DNA from: Psilocybe azurescens
Taxonomy: Eukaryota; Basidiomycota; Agaricomycetes; Agaricales; Agrocybaceae
DNA length: 64,000 nucleotides
Direction of reading: 5' to 3'
NCBI GenBank assembly: GCA_023853785.1
Contig: JAJIRX010000567.1
Coordinates: 248,001 to 312,000 of the forward strand
A program made the translations under genes and the position numbers. Below, in pieces: positions 44,033 to 55,249 of this stretch. The first letter of the stretch is position 1. Each line of letters begins with the position of its first letter. The notes beneath the pieces were generated by a model. That model worked only from the letters and a program-made list of their open reading frames with translations. It searched no databases and was not told where the DNA came from.

Positions 44033-47000
44033 TTAGCAGGTCGCATGTACCCAGGCAGCTTGCCGTCCAGGGCGAAGGATTGATATCACCGCGGTACTGA
44101 TGGTCAATGCAGACAGATACTTTGCAATATATGTACTCTTAAACTCGACTGTTGTTAAACGATAAATAGTCAAACCAGCAATCAGTGGCAGTGTAGCAGC
44201 AATTCGCAGACCATTTTGGGCAGTATTTCTACAGTTGGCCGACAGCAAATTGTATGGGTGGACATAGTTGGGGTTGGATTTACTGAGGTCTCGGGGAATC
44301 TCGGACAAACTTTCACCTTGAGCATGTAGATAGCAGTAATCGTTGGATACTTGGAAGAGCCCACAACTGGTAGCCAATGGGGACCTATGAGTATGTGATT
44401 CCGCCAATTGACCGCATGGCGGCAGATGACCTCGGGTATTGAGATGCCGGGCCGAGTGCCAAGAACGGGCGTCTACTGTTGTGCCCACTCACAAGACCTG
44501 ACTGTTGAATTCGGCAAAAAAAAAAAAAAAAAAAAAGGTTGTCCAATGTATAATAAACAGTGAAAGTGGGACGTTTTAACGATTTTCACTTTGTGCGATA
44601 TTATTTGCATGCCGGTCAATCATCTGATAACCACACCATCGAATCACTGGCCCTCTGGGCCAACGAGCTCAATACCGAATGCAGGTCATGTCGAAGTCGA
44701 CGTTTGAGAATCCTGTAGTCTGAAATCCGAGTTCAAGATCTATAGAATAGTTAGTGAATGGTACAGTCAGCATCCTCCGACAAGACGGCACAGTACTAAC
44801 AGCGGGCCACCAAGAAGCTTCAGAGACTCTTCATTTTGGAGCATGGGAGAAGTGCTTACTGGAAACACAACGAGATCGACTACAGCTAGGTGGAAATGAA
44901 TAACCATATCAAATCAAACCCAGACAATGGGCTCTGATGAGTCGTGAACAGGAGCCTACGGATATCATGGTGTTCATAACTGATCCACGCACCTCCTGTT
45001 CGAATGTCGATGGCCTGATTCGAGCAAGTCAGCTATGTGAACCAGACAAATGATTCGACTGAGACGTATACTTACCTTATTTCATTCTGTTCGACAGTTG
45101 AATTGATGGATCATCAGAGAGGATGTCGATGAGGAGGGCTGCATGAGGCTCCAGTCGATGATGAATGTCTGGAGAAAGGTTACCTTTACGCGAGGTCTTC
45201 ATGTGTTGATTCGAGGAGTAAAATAAGAATAGGAGGTACGACATATAATTAGCTCTACAGCAATACTCTTACTTACTCATTCCCAACACCATAGTAGTAT
45301 TTTGGCACGAGCTTGAGAAAAAATAGTAACAAGATGATCTAGTATAAACACACATTGAAAAACGGCGAATAGAATAAAATTCCACCGACACCCCAGAACG
45401 TAAAGAATGAGCATTAGAGGTATGCCCTGGTCCAAAAATCGAACGATGATGGTGCGGAATGCCCAAATCATTGGTTAATATCGAGGTGATGTGGTAAGAC
45501 AAATGAATAACGGCTGGTGTGTGGCTTGTGAACTCACGTCGATATAGGCTGCTCACCCTTAGAGGTGGAGCATTCGTGACCTCCAATGTCGTCTATTACC
45601 GGCGCAATAGAACCGATAATGCAAAGGCCGATCAGTCGCCAAGAAAGCACCCTGAATTCCGATCTCGATTCGCCTGCCAGAAGTCAAGGCGAGTAGTGTT
45701 GCGGATGTCAGTCTTGAGTGTCATGTTTTTATGAGGTTTCAAGCTTCATAGTGGTGTTAGACCTTTCCCAACCTCTGTTAACATTCCGGAGCGCGAATTG
45801 TTCAGTGCAGGACTATCAGTCTGAATAACAGTACGGATGTTTCCGTAACGCCCGATGCCGCATTTTACGGCACGCAATAGTGCTGTCGAGGTATGTTCAA
45901 GTACGGTGTTGCTGTTGTTGAATGATTCACAAAGCTATTACGATAGAGACGATTCTGCTCGATCGCATCGTATGATCTTGGATTTCCGTTTTAGAAAATT
46001 TAAATCTTCCCTGAACATATGGCATGCCTTTTCTGCACGCTTACCTTCTTGCCCTCGAGAATATCCTCGGGGCTGGTGGTGTTCGCCTCTCAATGGGTGC
46101 TGATTCACTTTGGGACCTTCTTATATTTTGATACAGTCACCCGACCTTTCAGCTTCTTTCTCTGCATTAACTTAGTTTCAATCTAGGATTATGGATTCCT
46201 TACGCTGTCCTATATATAAATCGCGCCTCGTTCAAAGCGTTGTGGATTTCCAACTGCGGCGTCAAAATACCTTCATCTGCAACATACCCCACGGGCCACA
46301 ATATCATGCATCATGGCCAGCCTGACAAGCCCCCCAAAAAATACCAATGGTGGGCACGATATGATTAGGTGTCATCGGGATAAAGGCCCGCCAGAAACGA
46401 GGCGCGACTCGTGCCCGACCACCTCCAGTGCGGTGAATAGAAACAGCCACACGGAAAGGATGCCTAGGTATATTCAGCAGCGGCAAGAGAAGTGGAAGTG
46501 GAATATTCAAACCATGGTCATTGACAGCTTCTACAGTTCCTAGGATGAAATCGAGGGTGTATTCGGCCTCTGCTTTAAAAAGGTACATGCATGTTGTGTG
46601 TTCGGTATTGCGAAGAACGTCCACATTGATATGACTATGCGCCTCAGATCCGGGCAACACATCGGCTTCTTAAACTGCAAGGCATCAGAGAAATAAGCCT
46701 GTGCTCATCTACAGTTCGACCCAGTTCACAAGCAGGGACCATTGCCAATCGAACGCCACAAAACCAGAGAAATATACGGGGATTGCCAAATAATCGGCTA
46801 TAGTGCGAGGCCTGTGTGTACTTTGAAGAAGCCAATTTCTAACTGCGCTGCGTTTTAGATTTGATAGATGGTAGTACATCTTCAGAGAAAGCATTCAAAG
46901 GACCACACGACTCATAACACGAGCAAAAGAGGCCGGGAGGAAGAGCTCAGGGAAGGACCGAACGCCGGAAGTTTGACGAGGTGTGTTGTAGTTAATGGAG

Positions 47001-49170
47001 GATCCTGCTGTAATCTGACAACCGGCAAGCGAGAGAACTCTAGTTATCGGAGGTAAGTGAGCATTCGAAGGCAGTTGGAAGACACACATTAATCTAAGAA
47101 TCAGAGATTGCAAACTTCATCATGCACGATGTGTGGACAAGCGACGCGAACTCCCGCCTTCCCAATCTAAAGAATCACCATATGATTCAACATGAGGCGG
47201 ACTGGCAATACATTAGGAAAAACTTTCTCACCGTAAACGGGAAGAGAAACGACTCGAGGACCAAGGTGTGCAATAAGGGAGCGCTGGGTCTAGGGTACGA
47301 CGTCGCGAGGCGTACACGAGGCGCCCTCATCCGAATATGGAGTACTGAGGCGCTGAGACTCCCAGAGTACTTGACGATAGAGCGGAGAGCCAGCATCATA
47401 TAATAGAGAGAAAATAAACCCTAAGCAAACATACAATATGTTTATAAAATGAGGATGACATTTAAGTCGGAAGTATTCAAGTTCCTGAGTATATGATCCC
47501 TGATAAACATGTGAACTATAAATAGAGATTCATTATAACTTATCTGTTACTGAACGTCGGGACATCGGAAAAGGGCGAAGTGACGATTCATCGATTGGTA
47601 CGTTGTGTTAAAAACTTGGAAAGCAAACCTTGATACGACGTCACTGATTCTCTCCGCTGAACATTATGTGACGATCCCTAACGAAAACACCGAAAACTGG
47701 ACAATACATCAGCCCCTAGGGTTCTTGAGGGATTTGCATGACACTTGAAATGCAGGGGTTAAGTGTGGGCACACAGTAAAGCACCGATAGGATTAAAAGC
47801 CGACCAAAAGTCGTAAACCCTGAGACAGGAAAGTCTTGGAGGTAGACAGAATGCAGAGGGCCCTATTTGGCATGAAGACTGCGCTAGGCAGTCATAAGAC
47901 GCTTCATGTGGTGTGCATAAATGTGCCATGCTGGAGACGTGTGTGGTTCCAAAATGATTCTGAATAAAATCCCTGAGCAGAGAAAGTGGTCATGGAGCAT
48001 GCCAGCTTCTGGGTACACTCTAGCAAGAAAGTACCAGGTTCATAGGCCGACGTCCGAAAGTTTCCGACGCAATTGATGACTGGGTGGACTTCGGTCCGCC
48101 AAACCTCTATGAAATGTAGCCAAAGAAAATGAGAGCTGTTTAAGATGAGAAGTGCCAACATCATGTAGAACCATTTGGGCAGGACGCATACCGGAATACA
48201 TGGTTAACAGCGAGCTACGTCTCCACCAAAGGATTAAACTGGCTTTTGTCCTCGATGAACCGAGCATCATGAGACACCCCTCCCGGTGTGTTATTTGACA
48301 TTTGAATGCGACAGCGAATAGAACCAAGATCTGCGAGGCAGTCCTACGCGAATCCCGGACTCCAGGGAAATGAAAAGGATTCAAGTGGAGTGTTTCCTCG
48401 ACTATCAAGGACACCGATTCAGAAAGTCGGTTCATCGATACGATCCCTTTGCTACCATCCAAATAGAGTAATAAGGCACTGTTAATGAGATGGTTAAACT
48501 GCATTGATCTCTGGGGTCACTAACTCGTATGATAATGCCAACTTGTCATAGGTTGAACCAAAAAGAAAGACTGCCAGATAGATAGGGAAAGCGGGGTTTA
48601 TCTTCTCCCAAAGAATAGTGCATAATAGAAAGGATGTATCCAGATTGCGAACCAATTGTCATGGCTGCGATTGAAGAGATCTTTGAAGTTAGGTTCAAAT
48701 TGAACATCGATTGGAACTTGGAAGAACAGTTATTACTTGTAATAGACCGGAAATCTCCCGCAGTAGACAATTTTGTCACATGATGCGTGCGCTTACTGCA
48801 ACGCTTGTTCGAACTTCGAAGTCGCACTCACAAGTAACGCCATGTAAATTTACTGAGCTTGCTAATATATTTCACTTCTTATTTCATCCGCACTACATGT
48901 GATATTTCAGGGTACAAATGACATGCGGCTCATGCAGCAATTACCAAGTTTATCATCCCAAAAGTTGCCCAAAGTAACCCAAAAGGCAAGTTAACACCAA
49001 AGGTTTTACGGTTAATTGGGAATCATCTGCAGTAAGTATTGCCTCATTACCTTTCATGGTGATCCTTTATCACAGGATCGACTGCCCCAAAAATAGCAGT
49101 ACGCCATGTGCCGATTGATTAAGCACTGATATAACAATTTACTCTATGGAAAAACATCCTGCCAGATCGG
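44033..49170. other. Gene-poor region with possible membrane-protein relics and poly-A run
   Basis: Minus-strand frames at 44,033-44,488, 45,277-45,471 and 48,040-48,504 contain hydrophobic patches. The pair of DUF6533-like genes just to the right suggests they could be decayed relatives, but no diagnostic motif is kept. A run of 21 A lies at 44,516-44,536. No complete gene is supported. Confidence 0.3.
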
Positions 49171-49177
49171 TATTAAA

Positions 49178-50110
49178 TTACTCTTCCTCGAATGGTCTGT
49201 AGTAGACCTCCCGCAGGCTGAGAATGAGTCGCAGCCCAGCCACGCCTGGCCAAAAAAAAATTGAAGACATATGGAGCTCTTCGAACCTATTATCACAATT
49301 CATTATTAGTAAATGAACGGGGAATCTGGGGGAAATGGTCCCACAGCTGCTTGCAAATGGCCGGCGCTTAAATTAGATCAGCACGTAAACTAAACCAATG
49401 ATATCGCACCTCTGCTCGACTAACCAATCATTTAATGAAGTCATGAGCATCGTAAGGAGAAAATGTGGGAGGCCCAAAACCCGTTATGTACCTTTCGAGC
49501 AGTGCCGTATAACAAGCGATAGACCATAACTTTTTGAAATAATTGTCGAATGGATAGTTTTTAACAAGAAGTTTAATGCTTACATACAATAAGCTGAATA
49601 ACTGAACATTCCATCGTGTTTAAACTTTTTAGCTTTAAATAACGGCGGCAGAGTTGTAAATGTTCTTACAGCTGAGGCCCATGGCCGGTATAGCGAGACT
49701 AAGCCGATTACGAGTTCGCAATCGCCTACTTTTAGTGCATAGAATCTGTCCAGGCCAAATAAATACCTACGAGAAAAAAGAGTTCTCATGTGGATATCGC
49801 CAGAACGTTACTACAATGATGGTTAAGCAGCAATGCGGTTATGAGCCCTCAAACAGATTCATACCAGCTCGGCCTATGGATTGAGAAATAGAATGCGCTT
49901 CAAATCTTTATCCCTAATAGTGAAACCACTACTGACCTCGTCGGCGAGAGAAGGAACAATGTAGTCAGTCTCAGTCGACTTGCCTGGCCAGCTCAGAGAA
50001 AAATAGACAAACTGTGGTCGTACATAAGGCAAGTGGCCGCTGACACCGTAGATTATATGAAAGTAGTCCGACACTACTGCAGCAACTGACTGAGTCTACA
50101 TTCCCGCCAC
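49178..50110 (-). pseudogene. DUF6533-like membrane protein, decayed copy
   Basis: Pieces align with the intact-looking neighbour at 50,891-52,644: S-A-A-T-C-L-M-Y-D-H (about 50,040), L-A-D-E (about 49,940), A-E-L-V, and near the end F-W-P-G-V-A-G-L-R-L-I-L-S-L-R-E-V-Y-Y-R-P (about 49,190-49,260). The Trp codon after E-L-V is TGA here (49,859-49,861) instead of TGG, and the donor that follows in the intact copy is lost. Several middle exons cannot be found. This is a dead tandem duplicate. Confidence 0.6.
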
Positions 50111-50890
50111 AAATGCATGCACACCATCTTCCGTAAAAAAATTTGCCAATATATCCATATTTCTCCAGCTGTAGTCAGCGAGTGCTTCTATATTATTATA
50201 GATCTTATTGGTGAGCAAGGCGAGCTCATATGAAGGGTACCTCCAGCTAGTTGCTGTAGAATTGGGGGTTGTCAAGGAGTTCGAAGGCGCGGCTCCATGT
50301 ATAAACGCGTTTATCGAAATAACGGCCCTGCATTAAATAGAAAGAAGTACGGCAGAATAGGTAAAAAGCAATGTCTGAAGAGAAAAATGGACGGTGCGTC
50401 CGCCATCGTTACGAGTGTTTGGAGGTTGTGAACTAGCGAGATCGTTAACGTTCAATTGAATGTTTCCAGGCTGTGAATTACCATAGACGGCGATCAATAC
50501 TAACGTTCAACTGAATGCTTTCGAGTAAGCCATTGCAGTTGGTGCAGACAGCAATTAAATAAATAAAAACTAAAACTAAAATACCCCTATGGCATTGTGG
50601 GCTGAGCGACTGTTGATGCTGAGCGCTGAAGAGATACATGTTAGGTGAACGTTTGAATGATGCAAAACGGTGACCAATTTGAAAGTTTGAATTTGCCTGA
50701 GAAACCAAAGAAAGATTGACAAAGGCTATTGATAGACAATCAACTTACATACAGTAGCCTTGGTATGGTATCCTGGATCAACAAGTATGATGAACAGCTC
50801 TTGATTGCCATAAAGCCCAGGGCGTGGCGCGTCTAGGGCGCGTCCATCATATTGTATATATATATGGGATGCAATAGCCTTGACAATAAT

Positions 50891-52644
50891 TTATTTAAAA
50901 GAAAGGTCTCCGAGATCAACATCGTCGTATACAATGTTGCACTCTTGTTCAAACGGTTGGTAGTAAGCCTCCCGCAGATTGAGAATGAGCCGCGGGCCAG
51001 CTATACTCGGCCAAAACACGGAAATGACGAACGTCAGCTGACCGAGCGCAACCTGACAAATAAAAACGAAGTAAACCATCAGCAGAGCCCAAAGAGTCAA
51101 GAGAAACCGACCTACATGTGAACGCATCAGTGCGACCAGGTAAACGAGGAGAATAGCCAAAGTGCTGCAGGGATCGACGTGGTCATTTATTTGGCATAGA
51201 TGAATGAGCGCAAGAAACTCACATAAAAGGGAACGTGATGCTATCGCGAAACAAAATATTAGCTAAAGAATTGCGACCGTGGAATGTCCATGATGTGCGA
51301 ATCTGCGATCGGTAGTAGTGTATTCCGCGCAAGAGAGACATAACCAGGAGGAGAAGCTCGAAGGAGACGGGAGGAACGCTGATGACGTAGAGCCATTGCG
51401 CCTCCGAGGTTTTCATACAAAAGTGGATCCCAGGCGCTGGATCAGGTACGGCTAAATGGAGGGATTTATTGTCAACAACTTCAACTGAACCATAACCTAA
51501 TATAAGTGTAGTTAGACTTACGGACAGTTATACGGTCAGTGATAATCTTCACCACGACAACAGAACCTATCTCTAGTGCAAAGCTCGCGGCAAGCAACGT
51601 AATGATTTTGTGGTTATGGTGGTGCATGCTTGATATACGGCACATCATAATTCCTAGGGTGATTAAGCCATCAGCACCAGCGGTGTATGGGATAGCTTAG
51701 ACAGTATAGGTACCTTGCATAGCAAACAGGGGAACCAGAACCAAATAACTCAGAATTCGGTAGAGTGGATCATCGGCGCCTATAATCATAATCATTATCG
51801 ACTAATGAAGAAAGAATTTGAGACAAAGTCGTACAGCTGTTCAGAGAATCCAACATTATAATCAGAAAAACACGCAAGCTATGCAGAGAGCTGCGTACCT
51901 CTGCTCGAACCAGCCGATGGGTGGAAAGGAATGATAAGAAGAAATTCAAAGACATTCAAAATCCTAACGCGCACCCTGGTGGTATTGTAGAGCAACTGTG
52001 CTACCACAACTTTTGCAATAATAAACAATCAGCTAACTTTTAAACAAGAAGAGTGATACCATATGCTGAATATCTACGTGGTACCCGAGTACATTCTCAG
52101 CCTTAGAACAACGACAGCAGAGCGTAATTGTCTTACATCTGAGCCCCAGGGCCCACATAGCGAGTCTGAGCCGATTGTGAGTCCGCGAAAGACGACTATT
52201 AGCGCCTAAGCATTAGACCAAGTCGAATAACCACTTACTATCAGAAAGAGGAGTTTCACTAGAATATGGCCGGGGCGCTTCTGCGATGACTGTTAGAAAA
52301 TGATGCGGTTCCAAGTTCTTAAGACGCACCCATACCAGCTCTATCTGTGCAATGAGAAGTCAGACGGGCTTCATGCCTTTACTCCGCATGCTGAACCACT
52401 AACCTCGTCCGCGAGAGTAGTGCCTGAATATCAAGAGAATCAAACAAAACAGTCAGCTCGATAGAGCAGTTCTGAGGAGAGAAAGATGACTGACAATGGT
52501 CGTAGACTAGGCAAGCGGCGGTTGCGACTGTAAGTTGTGTCAGCCTGTTAGGCCAGTGTTTCGGTACAAAAATTGGGTCTACATACCAGTCAGATAGACG
52601 TGTATACTATCTTCCAGTAGCCATTCCGTCGTCGCATTGCCCAT
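50891..52644 (-). CDS. DUF6533-like multi-helix membrane protein, many tiny exons
   Basis: First exons read 52644-52587, 52527-52495, 52423-52404, 52344-52330 and 52280-52239, all phase-compatible with GT-AG borders. Together they spell V-A-T-A-A-C-L-V-Y-D-H-C-T-T-L-A-D-E-I-E then L-V-W-K-R-P-G-H-I-L-V-K-L-L-F-L, the hallmark start of the agaric DUF6533 integral-membrane family. Later pieces include D-D-P-L-Y-R-I-L-S-Y-L-V-L-V-P-L (about 51,770), H-K-I-I-T-L-L-A-A-S-F-A-L-E-I-G (about 51,610), F-E-L-L-L-L-V-M-S-L-L-R-G (about 51,360) and the end F-W-P-S-I-A-G-P-R-L-I-L-N-L-R-E. The stop is at 50891. The function of this family is unknown to me; location is presumably a cell membrane. The exons between about 52,200 and 51,780 are not settled, so the total length is approximate. 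Confidence 0.6.
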
Positions 52645-54528
52645 TTGCCTCTGCTTTGAGATCGTTTGTTTCCTGCGTAATCGATTGTATTAATGGGCGA
52701 GAGGAGCTGTGGAGGAAGGCCGTAACTAACCAGGACGTGATACTTGCTGTACAATTTCAAGGGGGTGTCAACAAAAGTGTTCGAGTTCACCGCTCCGTGT
52801 ATAAATATAAGCAGTGAGCAAAATAATGGTCTAGCCTGCTGTTTTATAAATGGAAAATTAGGGATACGCCAGGATAGGTAAAAGCGATGCTGGAAAAGTA
52901 ACGTGGAGCGTTGCCCCTGAGGGTAGTATGGGTCGGTCATCGTTGCTGGTGTTTCCAGGTTCTGAATGATCCCCGAGACGCAAAATTAACAATAACGTTC
53001 AATTAAATCCATGTGAGTGGTCGGTCGGTGCCGAAGGCTATGAAATAAGGGGTATAGGGCCAGCGCTCAAGACCCCCATATAAAATCGTAGGCTCAGGCT
53101 TGAGCGACGAAGGATCGCGTAATGTAATCCGCCTGTTGAGCAGAAACAAACAACCTGAAAAATGGACACAATTTGCCTCAGAAACAAAAGTTAAATCGAG
53201 ATATTAAAGGAGATGTCTACAAAAAGGTTGATGCTTAGGAGGAACGCGACCTAAAGTGAGTTGATTAGACTATCGACAACCAATTGACAAAAGCGATCAG
53301 TACTAGACCTTTTAGGGACAATTATTTACCGTCCCTATCGTCCCACCGAAGGATTATTAATGTAGGCGTCTTCAGCAGGTCTTGTTTCCTGTTCTAACTT
53401 CTAAGGCTGGACCGATAAGATTCAACGGACTTTTACATAAGTACTGTTGGCATCGCTTGTGGATATCCACGTGGATGCCCACATATCCACAATTGTATGG
53501 ATACACACGCAAGACGTGGGCATGGAGAACCCTGATATGGAAGTCGCGTGGCGAACGTCATGAGCAATTCGAGCGTATCGTCAAATTTGCAGATAAATAT
53601 TGCTTAGACTAGTTTCTAATGTAAAAGTAAGTAAGTTCGAAAGACGTATAAGTAATATTTTGTAACATTGAGGGTAAGGTCAATGCGTTAGTTATAATTG
53701 AGATTTGATCACTTTTACCGACAGCACACTCTAATTTTTTGCTCTACATAGATGATAGAATCCCCTCCGTCATGTGGAAATCCACCAAATCATGGGCATG
53801 GATGTACATGCATGGGGAATTGGAGATAGTGAGCATTGGCGCACGCAATTTCTGAGTTCGTACATCGACATTGATAAACGGTGCCTACGCCTTGCCTATT
53901 GCTATGGAAGCGCTTTGAACCTGAATGTATGGCGACCGTCGATTGGCGAATGCGGAATGCGAGATGTACTTGTCCATTTACTGTTCATATTTTGAAAATA
54001 TTGAAAGGGCAGCAAGGCTTCGGGGAAGAAGGCAATCAGGTTTAGTTGTATAGATATAGGACTCAAATTGAAAGAGAATGCCTGCAATGTCAATAAAAAT
54101 AGGTCTATGAGCGGTTATTATAGTCATATAACAAGCGTCAGAACAACGGGGGTATGAGGTATTTGACTATCTCAACCGCGTCAGCAGAGCAAGCATTTCC
54201 CCTTTGGGGGTATGTTGTGAGGTTACGATGTAAATGCACATTATTTTTGCGCCTCAGAGCTGTATTACGCAGTCCAGGGCTCAGTCGCATCAAAGATGAG
54301 GTGCAAGTGATATGGAATAGATTGAAGGACTGGGCCTTTGACAAGCGCTACGATGCGTATTCCGCCGTTAAATAAATCGATTGACATGACATGGGATAAT
54401 CTTATATTCGAAAGAGAAAATGAACAATGCCGACCATGGATCTCGTTGCACATATATGTGAGGCGGCAGACGTTGCTAGGAGGTCTCTTGGTTCTATTGC
54501 CCGTGCAGCGGAAGAGATTACATCGCAT
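52645..54528. other. Intergenic, no gene supported
   Basis: Short ORFs only (76 codons at 53,382-53,612, 73 at 53,774-53,995 and 73 at 54,154-54,375). None has a recognisable domain. The part before 54,529 likely contains the 3' end of the atp18 transcript. Confidence 0.35.
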
Positions 54529-54827
54529 CTAGTGTAAAGACTGCTTAGCGAGTTCAGCAGCATAAGGATTACGGGGATCGTTGCGCCATTCCGCGGCTAT
54601 TGTTGAACCTGAGGTCAGCAGCCATAAGTAATGGAACGATATAGCAACGCACATCTGATTCCTGAATCCTGAGCTTTGGACACGAGATACATGGTGGTAG
54701 CTCCTGCAACCATGAAAGGCCACAAGGTCTTAGCGACCTAGAAAATAGAGTCAGCCGAAAGTTGCCAACGCGCTGAGGAAAAACGACGGACGGGGGTTGG
54801 CCATTTGCGGAGTCCAAAGAAGGCCAT
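54529..54827 (-). CDS. atp18: Mitochondrial F1Fo-ATP synthase subunit J (Atp18-like), three exons
   Basis: Exons are 54827-54792, 54737-54653 and 54608-54529, with introns of 54 and 44 nt (GTCCGT/TAG, GTGCGT/CAG). Joined, they give 66 aa, too short and too split to appear as an open frame. The protein starts M-A-F-F-G-L-R-K-W-P-T-P-V, continues with K-T-L-W-P-F-M-V-A-G-A-T-T-M-Y-L (one membrane helix), and contains E-W-R-N-D-P-R-N-P-Y. This is the subunit J layout: a short N-terminal P-T-P motif, one helix, then a D-P-R-N-P box. Subunit J sits in the inner mitochondrial membrane and belongs to the Fo dimer interface. It is divergent from vps11, with 422 bp between the two start codons. Confidence 0.88.
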
Positions 54828-55249
54828 TGCTTTTAGATTGTCTCTGTAGAGGGCATAGGTTCAGAATAATGGTACTAATCCAGAGTAAAGACGACGAACA
54901 AGTTCTTTAGCGTTGGTGGTGGTGGTTGAGTGGTCGGGCGGGACCGTTTGCTCTGATGAGCTGGGATTTCTTGACCGTGAGACAGTTCTTCCTTTTGTGG
55001 CCAACGTATCAGCTTCATGGATGTTCATGCTGCTGTGAGTTATGCTTTCTACCGCAGCCATATAGTTGATATATTTCTTATCTTTGCCTGCAGAACGCTT
55101 CTCGTCGATAAAAGTGACCAAAAGACTTGCAAGAACGACCTCGACTTGCAATATACTCCCACTGAGTGGAGGAACTCTGTTCAGGAGAGTTGGACAACAA
55201 TTCTGCCACCTGGTCCCCTTGGAATATTCAGCCTATGCGGGTTTAAAAC
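54828..55249. promoter_or_regulatory. Divergent promoter region between atp18 and vps11
   Basis: This 422-bp region separates the start codons of two housekeeping genes on opposite strands. A 96-codon minus-strand frame (54,861-55,151) overlaps it. That frame has no family I recognise and may be chance or an unrecognised small gene. No TATA box stands out. Confidence 0.45.

Noticed and set aside
54154..54375. A-S-A-E-Q-A-F segment recalling the C-terminal motif of hAT transposases
   Set aside because: The similarity covers only a few residues, with no other transposase motif or terminal repeat found nearby.
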